DNA from: Heterocephalus glaber
Taxonomy: Eukaryota; Chordata; Mammalia; Rodentia; Bathyergidae
Direction: 5' to 3'
DNA: 64,000 nt
Assembly: GCF_000247695.1 (NCBI RefSeq)
Contig: NW_004624776.1
Location: 15,530,616 to 15,594,615 of the forward strand
Below, piece after piece: positions 1 through 11,780 of this stretch. The notes under the pieces were generated by a model. It worked only from the letters and a program-made list of their open reading frames with translations, was not told where the DNA came from and searched no databases. The position numbers and the translations under genes are program-made. Numbering within the stretch: position 1 is the first letter of the stretch; every line of letters begins with the position of its first letter.

Positions 1-330
1 TACTAAACAGTTTCTCTAGTGTGAGAAACTGAAAGTGTAAATAAGGACTAAAAGGTATAATAGATAATGTGAAATAGGAGGAAAAGGGGCAAAGGGGAAG
101 GGGAGGTGGGAGGGGTAGGGGAAAGGAAAGAAGGGAATGGAATTAATATGAGGGAATAAAAAACTGGAAACAAGGTCTTTGTAAATAGGGAGGGATGGAG
201 GGGTTGAAGGGAGGGCAGGGGAAGGGGGAAAATTAAGAACCAAGAGAGATTATGTAAAGGTACAATTTCCAATGATGAATGTCATTATATTGTATACCTA
301 AAATATATCAACAAAATAAAATTTTTTAAA
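1..330 (+). mobile_element. 5'-truncated L1 3' UTR (polypurine family copy 1)
   Basis: A G/A-rich tract (runs of gggag, ggaaagg) is followed by an AT-rich tail ending in AATAAA-like sequence and an A-run, the layout of a rodent L1 3' UTR. The same sequence recurs near 44.3-44.6 kb and 45.64-45.93 kb, so it is a dispersed repeat. A 6-bp AAACAG occurs at about 5-10 and again at 331-336 and may be a short target-site duplication. Minus-strand reading frames here are only translations of the polypurine strand. Family membership is inferred from structure and internal repetition. Confidence 0.7.
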
Positions 331-336
331 AAACAG

Positions 337-2426
337 TATGATCATTGCAATTTGAAAAATTGCTGCGTTTGCTCACTTAGTGAATTCTTTATATATTGAC
401 CCCCAGCTCATGAGAAAAACAAAAAAGAAATTCTCTTGAAAAGTAGAAATTTGCCATGTTGAAAGAGACAGAAGGTACATAGCGCATCCAATGATTTTGG
501 GAAAGTGACAAAAATATATTTTTTCAATCCACCCTATTTCCTGCTGTCCTTCACTAGATAACAGTGGTGTCAACCATAACCTGGTATCTTTCCCTACTTT
601 TGTTACTCACATTCTTATCCTTTTACATAAAATAGCCTTCCTTCATTTCCTCATCTCACATAATCTAAAGAATAATCTAAAGAATTTCCTTTCATATCTA
701 TAGAGAGAGAAACCATTTTCATTTAAAAAGAGAGTTTTGTGACGTGGAGAAATTACTCTTGAGATATTTCATATGTAGAAAAAGGATAAGTACCTTGATG
801 AATACACTGCTGAATGAAACACAAAATGTACTTTCCAATTATTTCCCTTTTCTGACCTCTTAATTATGAACATATGAAAATTACTTCATTTGACTCTGTT
901 GATTGCTAGGAAACAGAATTGAAAAGCCACTATCTTCTATGAGCATCTCTTAAGGAACTGCTAGCTCTGTTACACCATAATTAGGAATAAGATGCTATTT
1001 TTCATTTGAGACAGGGGTTGTGTTTGTTTACATGGTTCGTCCCCATAACCCAGAATGAATAAACATCATCACTAACAGAGGCAGCTGGTCTATACAAGTT
1101 CATATCGATTTCTTGCTGATTTTTCACTTTTATATGATGTAAGCACACACACACATTACTAGGAGAAACACATTTCATCACATGAAAGATAAGCATATTG
1201 AATCCAAATTTTCTTGGTTAGGAAAAGTTTCTGGGATGTAAAGCAAGTTTTGTATTGTGCTCCATTGGATAAAAATGTTTGGCAGGAGAGAAGATGTTCA
1301 TAGCACCAGAGTTGGACTACATCCAACCAATTGCTATTATCTAGCAGATATTTACTTTTGAAAGTACAAATTCTTTTTACATCATTAGCCTAACAGAGCT
1401 CAGAGCACACAGTAAGTACTCTGGACAAATAATGTTAGGGCTGAAAGATGAACAATGAAAACTATCGCAATGAAATTACTTCAATCCTCCAAGTCTGTCA
1501 ATAACTTTTGGAACCAGCTACTTATCATATATGAACAAACACCAAAAATACCAATTAGGACTGATGGTCAGTCATCCACGCTACATGGGAAGACATGAGA
1601 GTTGTTTTGTGACATGGATACAAATTGTACAGTCTTCCAAGGATTTCCCCAACTCTCTTCTTGGCTCAGGAGACTTTTCCCCATCATGTTGTCCCTGTAG
1701 AGTCAGAAGGTGTAGTAAGAGCAGGAGGCTAGGTCTCTTTTGTTCTCTACCACATGCCCAATATCTTGCACGTGGCATTCAGTTGACCCATATGGAATTT
1801 AAACAAGTTTAAAGTTTGGTAGTTTCATGCTTTTTGCAATAAGTGACTGAAATACTTCTCTGGAGTGGAAACATTGAGGATAGTGGTGCTGTGGAAGTTG
1901 ACAATCAAGCATGGAGCAGAACATTTTCTTGTAAATAGAGTTTTTTTCTGTGTGAACGGGTTGACTATTTCAATTTCAACACCTGTTCTGGTCTTGTCTA
2001 TTGCCTTCTTGACCACTGAATGTTCAGGGTCAAGAAAGGAAAATATACCATCCCTAGACTCCTTTCCTCATTCTAACTAATCATTCAAAGGCAAGCTGTT
2101 AGGAGTATAATGGGAAAAAACCTTAATTGTGGAAAAACCTTGTCTTTGTACCATCCTCCACCTGAGTCTGCCACAGAACTTTAAGATTTTTCAATTTTGA
2201 ATATATATAGAAAACATAAGCAAAAGAAGAAATGGAAAGGAATAAATATTATAGTGTCAAAAATGAGAAATTTGAAATCACAAGCTGTAGAGGCTGTCAT
2301 GTTTAATGTTCAGCTGAGCAAATATTTTAAACAAATCAGAAATGTAGATGATTTAATTTCTGAGAAAAGAGGCAGCCAGCAGGAGTTAGGAAGAATTTAC
2401 CATTGTCATATCAGGAAACAATGCCT
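337..2426. other. No recognisable feature
   Basis: AT-rich unique-looking sequence. I see no convincing exon, RNA gene or repeat. A short stretch around 1380-1440 is faintly L2-like, too weak to call. Confidence 0.5.
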
Positions 2427-2525
2427 TCTCCTTCTTCCCTCCTACTTTTTATTTCTTTCTCTCTCCTTCCTCTCTCCTCCTTCATCCTTTCTGCTTTCTT
2501 CTTCTTCCTCTTCCTCCTCCTTCTT
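2427..2525. repeat. Pyrimidine-rich (TTC/TCC) low-complexity tract
   Basis: About 100 bases made almost wholly of T and C with TCC and TTCTTCC runs. The serine/leucine-rich reading frame across it is a by-product of the composition. Confidence 0.85.
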
Positions 2526-3243
2526 ATCAGTGCAGGCCACGCTATAGAACAGTTTTCAGTTCTGAAAAAATAATGTCAACAATTTGAAGTGTCTACTGGC
2601 CACTTCTTTTAAGGGTCTTAAAACCAGAGGCTTTAAAAGAATAAGGATCATCAACATAAAGAACAGTTTTCAGGAGCATATCGTGGCCAGATATGACATA
2701 GATACTGGGAATGAGAAGTATTGGCTCCACAGATGAGTACAGAATTCTCTCCCTCCAGAACACACCACTTAAGGCCATGGAATGTTCTTGGCCATTAGTT
2801 GACTGTTCATTCTTGTTGAAGCTCCTGGCAGTTACAATCTTTTCAGTCTTCTGTATGATTGGTCATGTGTCCATAGACCTGTGTTTGTATCATTTGTTTT
2901 GGTTCCCTCCTTCCTTCCCTTAAATGTGGTTTTAGAGGGTTAAAATAAGACAGAAGGGTGGAAGTTACTGAAAACAGAATTTGCTTAATTAAGGAAACAT
3001 TTGTCTACCGTAAAGTTATCTGAAATGCAATTTTCCTATGTGCAATAGTAAGTTTTCTATCATGTGAGATGCTTGAGGTGAGGTAAGGGAAAAATAGGGA
3101 TAAACAAATATAAAGAGTTCAACCTAAAGATATTTTAGATCACAACTAACTGTGAGAATCTATTATTCTTCTACTCCTATAACTTACTCTACAAGATTGG
3201 ATATTTCAAGACCTGAGGTTTCTCCAGCTTAGAATCATATTAT
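2526..3243. other. No recognisable feature
   Basis: Unique AT-rich sequence without a supportable gene or repeat. Confidence 0.45.
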
Positions 3244-3256
3244 ACAAAACCTCTTC

Positions 3257-3336
3257 ATTTTCACTGCCTGCTGCACAAGCGCAAGGACCCGAGTTCGATC
3301 CCCAGTACCAAAAAAAAACACAAAAAAACCCAGAAA
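3257..3336 (+). mobile_element. 5'-truncated ID SINE with 13-bp target-site duplication
   Basis: The sense strand carries the tRNA-derived B-box region (GAGTTCGATCCCCAGTACC) followed by a C-interrupted A tail. A perfect 13-bp direct repeat, ACAAAACCTCTTC, lies at 3244-3256 and 3337-3349, so both insertion edges are fixed. The 5' tRNA-like half with the A box is missing, so the copy lacks a complete pol III promoter. Confidence 0.88.
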
Positions 3337-3349
3337 ACAAAACCTCTTC

Positions 3350-4224
3350 CAACTCACTTTATGAAAATAAATTTTAGAGATAAGCTATAAGCAACCTAAT
3401 TCTATCATAAGCTTTGTTTCCTTGTCCAATTTATGGTGACCTATGCTGACCCCATGTCTGTCAGGATTTCCTGCCTTCAATAATATTCTTAGACCATGTT
3501 TGTTGCTCTAAACTGAAGTAACATTTAAACATAATTTTATCCAAACAACAATTTCAGGTGATAGGGGATTCTGACTCTGACTTCAGTGTATTAGTCACCT
3601 ACTCTATCTCAATGACATCTACAAACAGTCCCATAAAAGTGAAAGTGGATGGTTGAGATGCTTGGAAACAGAGACCAGTTAGTCTTAATTAGTACCTGTG
3701 GAACATTGCCATCACTGTACGGATAGCATGCTGTAACTCTCATGTCATTTCTCAACACACACTCAGAGAACGGCTTTCTTGTGTACTGAACTCCACTACA
3801 CCAAGCACTGCACTTCTTTCTTTCACAATGGCTCAACGACTCTGGCTACCATTTCAGCAGACTTTGGGTAAGTTTTCAGTGTTATCTTTCCTTTAAGCCT
3901 TTTTGGAAAAGTCACTTCCTAATCAACCACAGTCAAATGAAAAGCAATTTTTTATTAGAAAATTAGCACTGTCTTTTATGACTGTCCAAGCATTTTTTTC
4001 AGAAACTCAATTCAAATAAGCCTGTGAGCTGTTGCCTCCACCAAGTCTCCACTCAGATCTCCACACTGCTTGTTCATAGCTTGCATGTGGCCTCAGAGAA
4101 ATTATTTTCTCTTTCTGTAAAATTCTTTTCTGTAAATTTCTTTTCTCTTTCTGTGAGGGTCTTCATCCACAAATTCTGGATGCTACTACCTGTGAGACAG
4201 TGTTTGAGAAAAGACCCAATCATA
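3350..4224. other. No recognisable feature
   Basis: Unique sequence. Local T/C-rich runs near 4100-4150 contain a small imperfect repeat of TTTCTCTTTCTGT. No gene is supported. Confidence 0.45.
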
Positions 4225-4480
4225 CAATAATGGTAAATGATAGCAATTTACTCAATGCTTCTTGAATAAGGAACTATTTTTAGGACTCGGTATTCTCAAC
4301 TCCATTGATATTCCTGAGAGTCTGACTGGTAGGTGATGTGATCATGGCCTTTGATAGACGAGTAGACTCTGATTCAGAAAGGATGAGAAAGGCACAGTGG
4401 TCATATGGCTACTAGGTATGGGAGCCAGGGTATCTGCAGGCTGCTTATACCTTAATGCTTCCCCACAGCCCTGGACTTTG
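4225..4480 (+). mobile_element. MIR-like ancient SINE
   Basis: The order of motifs matches the MIR layout: early 'tactcaatgctt', a core with a degraded 'gatgag-aaa-ggcacag', then 'ggcta-tag-tatgggagccagg' and a pyrimidine end. Divergence is high, as expected for a mammal-wide element, so edges are approximate. Confidence 0.55.
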
Positions 4481-4916
4481 CCTCAATGCTAAGTAAAGTC
4501 ATAAAGTCTTTGGGGAACACTCATTCACTTCACAACCCTCAAATCCATGTCTCCTTTGAAATAACTGAATTACCTTTGGAAAAATATATTTCTATATAAA
4601 CTAAAATAGCTGCAATACTTCCTTAATGCAATATTATTGTCACGGTTCCCTGAGTTCCTTCAAAGTGCCTTATCTTCATGATTTCCACTTGGGTAGCTGA
4701 AAATCTTCCCACATCTTTCTCAACCCTTTGCCTTTTCTAAGTCCTTGTTTGCAGGCTGAAAATTTCAAGACACCTACACTAATTGGTGCTTTTGGTTACT
4801 CAATAATTAAATTTCTTAATATTCACTTATTCAAATTATGGAGAGAGATGAAAAAATTTCCCATATATTTTCTTTTCCATCAAGTCACATAATACTAACT
4901 GGCCTACTTGCAAATG
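4481..4916. other. No recognisable feature
   Basis: AT-rich unique sequence without a supportable gene or repeat. Confidence 0.45.
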
Positions 4917-4918
4917 TA

Positions 4919-5260
4919 GGTTGAACATCCCCCATCCAAAACTCCAAAAACTGAAATACTCCACAATTTAAAACATTTTGAGCACCAACATGACACCGCA
5001 TGTGGAAAATTCCACAACCATACCTCTCTGATTTTTCAGTGTGAAAAATTTTTATTTCATGCACAAAATTATTTAAAATGTTCTATAAGATTACCCTTAG
5101 GCTATATGTATAAAGGATATAAGAAACACAAATTGTGTGCTTAGACTTAGGTCTCGTCTGTAAGATATCTTATAGACAAATATTCCCAAATTTGCAAAAA
5201 ACATCTAAAATCCAACATACTCCTGGTCCCAAGCATTCTGGATAACAAATGCACAACCTG
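4919..5260. mobile_element. Tigger/pogo-like non-autonomous DNA transposon, both ends present
   Basis: The left end reads GGTTGAACATCCC and the right end ...GCACAACC, an imperfect terminal inverted repeat. The interior holds phrases typical of an old mammalian Tigger-type element: 'ccaaaaactgaaatactcca', 'gcaccaacatgaca', 'cttaggtctcgtctg' and 'ctggtcccaagcattctgg'. No transposase is encoded, and I do not assign a subfamily. Confidence 0.72.
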
Positions 5261-5262
5261 GA

Positions 5263-5955
5263 TGACATTCCTTTAACTTTCTCCTTTACCACTTAACGGT
5301 ATACTAGAAGGTAGAATAGAAATTAGGAGCATTTATATAACAGGACCAGAAACATGAGTCAACACAAGGACACATAGCTCAACAAAACTTGTCAACTGGT
5401 TTACAATTCAATGTGGTAAGAAAAGCAAGCAAAAGTTGCCAACCAGTTTCAGATAGACACCACTCAAACCTGATTCCCTTACTACTTTTTAATATAATTT
5501 TATGTGCATTAATATACTTATTTTAAAACATACTTAATATTAAAATTTTTATTAGATTTCCCAAAGCATGAAAAAGAGATGTTGACAGGGATATAATATA
5601 TTCATTAAAAGATTTCAATCGCAAAAAAGGAAAATGGTTTTGTAAAGGGAGAAACAAATATCCAAAGAATATACAGGAAAACCCACAAAATCCAAATGCC
5701 AATTTCAACAAGAAAACAGGTATACCAAACATGAAATAAAGGAGTAGTTTATGAAGGATTCTGAGACAATAAGAAAAAGTTCTTAAAATAACAAAGACAA
5801 AAGATTGACAGGGGAATAAATGTGTTTACTTTCGATTCAGAGTGCAGAGGATTTGCTCAAGGATTAAAAGGAAAAGACAGATAATTCTCAATCTTGTTCT
5901 ATTTTGAGGAACATATTAACAAATCTCCATATCTAAAAGGAGGGAATGTGGAGTC
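5263..5955. other. No recognisable feature
   Basis: A/T-rich unique sequence with no supportable gene or repeat. Confidence 0.45.
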
Positions 5956-5959
5956 AAGG

Positions 5960-6095
5960 AAAGAGCAAGAATTTGGTATTCAGAACACCCACTTCCATCT
6001 TTGCTATGTCACTGGGATAATAAAGACTTTAAAATCTTTATTTGCCTCACTGTCTGCATATAAGAAGGAGTGGGATTATGAAGTAATGTTTACTT
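5960..6095 (+). mobile_element. MIR-like ancient SINE fragment
   Basis: 'gctatgtcactggg...tttatttgcctcactgtctgcat' follows the MIR core pattern (cta-gtgac-ttggg ... cctcagtttcctcatctg). It is diverged and short. Confidence 0.45.
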
Positions 6096-6435
6096 CATAG
6101 ATTATTATATTTTATAAGAAATAGAAAATCCCTGGTACTTAGAGAGTACTAGTACCTGTCTTTATTACCAATAGAAAAATGAGCATCATTCCAAAAAGAA
6201 TGTTCTAGAACTCCTTACAATTTTTAAACATGATTCTAGAAGTGTTGACTCAGTACTGATTCCATACAGGCAGGATAGCACAGGGTAAAATAGGTATTAG
6301 AGAACAGATCAGTATGGACTGATGCTGTCAGTGAAGACTTAGAGGTGAGCTTGGAAGATTTAGTTCAGATTTGTGGGGTAGAAGGGGTTGCATGTAAGGA
6401 AAGTCTACATGGTAATATAACATGTCAAACCCTAA
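6096..6435. other. No recognisable feature
   Basis: Unique sequence between a MIR fragment and a B1-dID element. Confidence 0.45.
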
Positions 6436-6437
6436 AG

Positions 6438-6611
6438 GCATCCAGTACATGCCTGTAGTCTTAGCACTCTAAGACACCGAGGCAGGAAGATCCCAAAATC
6501 AAGTCCTGTCTGAGCAATGTAGGGACTTAGCAAGACCCCGTCTCAAAATGTAAAAATAAAGAAAACGTGCTGGGGATGTAGCTTAGTGGAAAGGCTCTTT
6601 GTTAAGTCCCC

Positions 6612-6612
<1 letters not shown>
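6438..6612 (+). mobile_element. B1-dID chimeric SINE (7SL left, ID right)
   Basis: The left part is 7SL-derived: 'catgcctgtagtcttagcac', a '-gaggcaggaaga-' motif, and 'gcaagaccccgtctcaaaa'. It is joined through an A-rich linker to a tRNA-like half beginning 'gtgctggggatgtagcttag' and ending 'aagtccccagtaacac'. This B1 plus ID fusion is known from non-murid rodent lineages. The tail runs straight into the adjoining (CA)n tract. Confidence 0.85.

Positions 6613-6615
<3 letters not shown>

Positions 6616-6662
<47 letters not shown>
6616..6662. repeat. (CA)n microsatellite
   Basis: About 23 uninterrupted CA units sit at the 3' end of the B1-dID element, consistent with growth from the SINE tail. 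Confidence 0.98.
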
Positions 6663-6663
<1 letters not shown>

Positions 6664-6664
<1 letters not shown>

Positions 6665-7440
6665 ACAGCTTAAAAGTAATCAAAATGAAAGAGCATTTTT
6701 AGAAAGGATGAAGCCAGATTGCACAAAGATATTAGGGAAAATTGAACCAATTTCCGGACATTTAAAATTGACTCACATGACAAAAACTTTGTGTGAAATT
6801 AGGGTACATACAGTTTCTGAGGCCAAAATCATAGTTACTGGAACGTTAGACAAATTGTGCTGAGAAGAAATGTATTTGTTATTAGAATTGTCTCATGACT
6901 GAGAGATGGTCACAAAACTTCTGCCCTTGAAAACAGAGACAACAGTTGGGATAAGAAGTAGAGAACACACTCCTGAAACTTTTGAATAAGCTTTCTCCTC
7001 AGATGACAGCTATGTGATTTCCTCAAAAACTTATATGATACCTTATCTGTTTTTATTTTGTGAGAAAAGCATTCATTTTATTGAATCACTCTTTAGGTTT
7101 TCTGTTATTTGAAATGGAACAGTACTTTTTATTTATGTGTTATGACATTGTCTTATATTAGGAAAGAACCCTTAGGCCCACATGAGACTTTGGGTAGAAG
7201 TGCACAATCAGAATGTAACTTAACTACAATCAAAAATGTCAAGTTCTGATTACTCATCATGATAATCATTGTTCAGAAACGGGCTGCCTTTTTCTTTTCT
7301 CTGTCAGAGGATTTGTACAAATATAATGTCTTATTCACCTTTAAATTAACATTCAATTCATCCCTCTGACAACAGAAAGTATCAAGCCTCCAAAAGTCAA
7401 TGAAGATAAAGAAAATAAACAAGTAAAATAAAACTGACTT
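6664..7440. other. No recognisable feature
   Basis: Unique sequence. No gene, RNA or repeat is supported. Confidence 0.45.
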
Positions 7441-7462
7441 AGCCAATGCGATGGGTTGAAGC

Positions 7463-7860
7463 TGATTACAATTCTTGGTTGCTTTCCCATCCTGATATAG
7501 AATCTATTTTCTGTTCCCTTGAACCTGGGCTAAACCTCAATGTTTTTCACCAAGGGAATGTGGCATAGAGGACTATAACAGTTCTGGGTCTAAGTTATAA
7601 GATCTGGAGGCTTCTGCTTCTGTGCACTTAGAATTTAACTACTGGGTAAAAAAACTGTCTGGACTTCTGAAGCCCTGGGTGAGAGGTCATTGGAGAATCT
7701 CAAGGAATGGGAGGCCAAGAGAGCTCCCAGCAGAACTCTATGCCTGTTCCAAGAACACCAGCAGAAGAACAGCACAGCTGAGCCCAGGGAGTTCTTACAA
7801 GCATGAGAAACAGTAAAGCTATGTTACTTTAAGCTACCAGGTTTCGTGGTGGTTTTCAAC
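7463..7860 (+). mobile_element. MLT1-type MaLR LTR
   Basis: The 3' half is diagnostic in order: 'cacagctgagcccaggg', then 'agcatgagaaacagtaaa', then 'tttaagctaccaggtttcg' and 'tggtggttttcaac'. These correspond to the end of MLT1 LTRs (cagctgagccca... gcatgagcaa-aataaa... ttaagccactaagtttt-gggtggtttgtta). The 5' edge is vague. Confidence 0.7.
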
Positions 7861-8069
7861 TTTAAAAAAGGAGCTGTTAAGGCATGGGACCAAAGATACA
7901 GGGTCTGAGTAGGAAGGGTTAGCAGGCATTCTGAGTACTGATAGTGAATAATGGTAGGATTGTCCCCCCGTAATAGCTTTATATGATTCCTAATATAAAT
8001 AAAATATCTATAGTAGAGAATATTTATTTATATCACACCAAGAAACTTTTTAGAGCCTGAGAAAGTATT

Positions 8070-8232
8070 ACTGCACTGTCCAATATCTTAGCCACTAGCT
8101 ATGAGTGGCTTTTCAAATTTAAATTAATTAAAAGTAAATAAAATTAAACCTTTATTTTCTTGATCTCAATAGCTATATTTCAACTGCTCAGTAGCCACAT
8201 GGGGCTACTGGTTGTCTTACAGGACAGCACAC
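8070..8232. mobile_element. MER5A-like hAT-Charlie DNA transposon
   Basis: The element starts 'tactgcactgtccaatatc', continues 'tagccactagctatgagtgg', an AAATTAATTAAAA core, and 'tcagtagccacatggggcta', and ends with 'ggacagcac'. The two ends form the imperfect inverted repeat of MER5A. It is non-coding and non-autonomous. Confidence 0.88.
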
Positions 8233-8349
8233 ACATAAGACATTTCCACCATCACAGTGTTCTATTGACCAGTCCAGGAGGAAGGTAGTTAGACTTCTTA
8301 GCACCACCTCAGAAACAGTTTCCTTAGCCAGAAGTATCCTTTTGATATT

Positions 8350-8737
8350 TGCTATGGTTTGATTGTTTCTCTCCCAGTATTCCTGTGTTAGCTGTCTAAT
8401 CCCCAAAGTCATATGTTAGTGGTATTTGGAGATTGGGTAACAAAGGCACTGTGCACATTATTGAACTAATCTACTCATGAATTAATCCAGGAATATGTTA
8501 TCAAGGTAGTGGCTTTGTTATAAAATCCAGCTCTCTGCACAATTTTTCTTTCTTCCCACGTGATGACCAACACCACTTTCGGTGGCCTTTGCACCAGAGT
8601 CTGCACCAGCAAAACAGCTCACAAAATGCGGCCCCTAGACCTTGGGCTTCCCAGCCTCTAGAACTATAAGAAATTTCTTTATAAATTTCCCAGTCTGTGG
8701 TTATCAATTATAACAACAGAAAACAGACTATGGCAGC
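8350..8737 (+). mobile_element. MaLR-family solo LTR
   Basis: It begins 'tgctatggtttgattg' and includes 'aatccccaaagtcatatgtt', 'tctagaactataagaaattt', 'tttcccagtctgtgg' and 'cagactatggca'. That motif order defines MaLR LTRs (MST/MLT type). No internal region is adjacent. Confidence 0.8.
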
Positions 8738-8739
8738 AT

Positions 8740-9750
8740 TGTTATTGGTTTAGAAGTTGTTCCACTGACTGGTACATAAAAAGTATTCAGTTAATGCAAC
8801 CAAAAGAAATTCATTCCCAAACTGCACACCCCAAAGGGTTGCAAGCAGAGACTTCGTGGAGCATTTTAAACACTCAAGGATAGCACAGCAGTGGTACAGA
8901 TCTGATTGGATACTGCACAAACAACAAACTTAAATCAGTTCTGAGACTCAGTATTATAGCACAATACATTTCTTTCAATAACATCATATTTTAGCAATGT
9001 TATATATTAGTTTTTGTGATTTTTACATGGACAGTACCATGTGAACATCGATACAGATTATAAATTGGCATGCATGATTCCAAGGCTCAGCAGGTACATA
9101 TGCCCAATTAACTATCTATCAGTACTTCTTAAAATAACTTCTAAGTTTTAGGACATAAATACTTAGTAAGTTCAGACCTAACTACTTAACAAACAAAAGT
9201 GTTAAATACTCCTTTTGTCTGAATGATCTGTGATGAAACAAATTACTGAGACAGTAAGGATGCTTTGAACCAAGGAAGTTTGAAAACCTCTGAATTATTG
9301 AATGAGAATAAAATGATCACACCACTGTTCATTCAGTAAGGTCAGGATACGTACAGGAAACAGGAATGACACAGAAATATATTTAAAGTCATGTAATTAA
9401 CTTCCATGCACATTAGTATCCAAACAGATATCTGTACACTATAGGTAAACAATAAATATTTCTGAAATAAATGCTTAGTAGACTAGGTCATAGAAATCTC
9501 CATCTAGAAAAGACAGCCAAACCTTCATCTAGTCTTTAAAAATTTGGTACTACTACACTTTTACTTATACTTTCTCAGTAAAACTCATATCAAATTCAAG
9601 CTTACTTGAATTCAATCCAGAATATCAGGTCTTGGTCAAAGATCTTGAAAGGTACAGATCACAAATACTGTGTAATGTTCTTCAGAATACACCTTCACAA
9701 AAGGTGAAATCACAATAGACACCACCAAAATGAAGACAATTATAAGAAAT
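8740..9750. other. No recognisable feature
   Basis: Unique AT-rich sequence. No gene or repeat is supported. Confidence 0.45.
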
Positions 9751-9752
9751 TA

Positions 9753-9940
9753 CAATGGTACCTTGATTCATGAACTTAATTTGTTCCACAGTTTTGGAAA
9801 AGATGCCCATGTCTGTGTTTATGCAAGAAAGATGGCCATAGTCATGTTTGACACACAATGCAGGATTTGCAAAGAAAAAGAAAATTTTGCTAAACACTTT
9901 TGTTTGCGAACTAAATTGTTCATGAACTGAGGTACCACTG
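9753..9940. mobile_element. Short TIR element (Tigger-like MITE)
   Basis: The left end 'caatggtaccttgattcatg' and the reverse complement of the right end 'cagtggtacctcagttcatg' match with few differences, and the similarity continues inward ('aacttaatttgttc' against 'aacaatttagttc'). Total length is about 188 bp. The left flank is TA and the right flank TG, consistent with a decayed TA duplication. The 66-codon reading frame inside is incidental. Confidence 0.78.
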
Positions 9941-10039
9941 TGTTTTAAAAACGTATATTTTCCTGGAAGAAATGGAGAAATTCCTAGACACATATGAATT
10001 ACCAAAGTTGAACCAAGAAGACAAAATCCTTAAATAAAC

Positions 10040-10523
10040 TGTTATGTCTGATGGGTCTGAGTTCTAGGGGTCCCCAGACTCACCCTCACTGGGCCTGTCT
10101 CTCTCTTCGATGCAGAAAGAGGAAGAGGAGCCAGCAGACCAGCGCAAAGCAGAAGTAACTTTATTGCAGGTATTGAAAGGGGAAGCAGAGGCTAGAGCTG
10201 GGTCGCTGCCAAATCTGGGGCTGAGGTCCTGTTTTGGGGGGAAGGGGCTCCATCTCCACCTCCCTGAGGGTCCACATTTGATTGATATTGGACTTATTGG
10301 ACTTATTGCTAAGGATTTGGGTATGTGAGCTAATAGGGAAATTTGGGTAGGCATGGCAACCTGCTCCAGGAGGGACAGTGTTGCCTGCCCAGAGAAAGGT
10401 GTTAAACTACAACCTGTGAACTTCAAACTACAAAACTGCTCGAAAAGCTGCTTGCTGCTCATAGCCACGGAAAGGCTGCTTTTTTCTCTACCCTCTAAAA
10501 AGGGGGTGCCTTAGGTCCCCACA
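10040..10523 (-). mobile_element. Solo ERV LTR, minus strand
   Basis: In reverse complement the segment begins TGTGGGGACC and ends CATAACA, so the TG...CA rule holds. AATAAAG lies in the reverse complement around 10161-10167, followed by a C/T-rich stretch of a U5-like kind. About 484 bp. No exact target-site duplication is visible (AAAC left, AAGA right), and no primer-binding site or internal region adjoins. The 134-codon minus-strand frame inside has no recognisable protein. Confidence 0.65.
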
Positions 10524-11698
10524 AAGACCAACAGCAAGCAATGAAATAGAGTAGTAATAAAATCCTACCAACTAAGAAAAGCCCAGGACCTGATAGATTC
10601 ATCACAGAGTTCTATCATGACTTCACAAAAGACCTAACACCAATACTCCTCAAACTCTTCTGTGAAGTTAAAGGAAAGCAGTGCTACCAAAATCATTCCT
10701 GAAAATTAGCGGTACTCTGATAACAAAATCAGATAAGGACTTAAATAAAACTATAGGCTAATCTCCCTGGTGAACAAAATCCTCAACAAGATACTGGCAA
10801 ACAATGCAACACATCATGTAAAAGTTAGCTTCATTTCAAGGATGCTAGGATGATTCAACATATGTAAATCAATAAACATAATGCATCGCCTACACAGAAG
10901 CAAGGACATAAACCACATAATCATCTCAATGGAAGCAGAAAAAGCCTTTGACAAAATCCAACATTCACTCATGATTTTTTTAAAAGCTGAAAAAATAGGT
11001 AAAGAAGAATCTTACTGCAAACTAATATAAGCCATAAATGGAAAATCCACTGCCAACATCATATTAAATTGGGAAAAATTGGAAACATTTTCTCTAAAAT
11101 CAGGAATAAGAGGGTCCACTTACTCCACACCTGTTATAAAATAATACTCAAAACTTCAGCCAGAACAATCAGACAAGAGAAAGAAATAGAAGGGATACTG
11201 ATAATAAAGTACTGATAATAAAGATAATAAAGAAAGGAATAAAAGGGACACTGATAATAAAGTAAAGTTATTCTTATTTACAAATGGCTTAATCTTTTAC
11301 ATGGAAAACCCACAATGGTAAACCAAAATATTCTTACAACTAATACATAAATTCAACAAAGGAGCAGGATACAAAACCAATACACAAAAATCAATGTTTT
11401 ACCAATAATGAACCCACCAAGAAAGAAAACAGGAAAAAAAACTCCATTTAGAGTAGCTTCAAAAAAATTAAATACTTAGAAGTTAATCTAACAAAGGAAG
11501 TAAAAGACTTCTATAATAAAACTATAGTACTCTGAAAAAAAAAGATTAAAGAAGATATTAAGAAATGAAGTCATCCCATTTTCCTAGATAGGCAAAACCA
11601 ATATTGTCAAAATGGCCATACATCCAAAACTGATACTTCTTAGAATTAATACATAAATTCAACAAAATACCTCTCTTAGAACTAATACATAAATTCAA

Positions 11699-11780
11699 CT
11701 GGTACCTCAGTTTACAAAGTTAATTTGTTTTAGGATTTGGGGGAAGATAGCTGCATTTTGTTCCCAAACAAGTTATTATT
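11699..11780. mobile_element. Fragment of the 9.75-kb TIR element family inside L1
   Basis: 'ctggtacctcagtttacaaa' and 'gttaatttgtttta' match the terminal repeat of the element at 9753-9940, and '-tgttcccaaacaagttatt-' resembles the opposite end. L1 ORF2 homology resumes near 11800, so this is an insertion into L1 or a partial copy. Confidence 0.5.

Noticed and set aside
6616..6662. CRISPR-like or other spaced repeat array
   Set aside because: The only regular repeats are micro- and minisatellites; no repeat-spacer structure is present anywhere.
10064..10468. 134-codon minus-strand open reading frame
   Set aside because: Lies within a solo LTR, has no recognisable domain, and frames of this length are expected by chance in C/T-rich LTR sequence.
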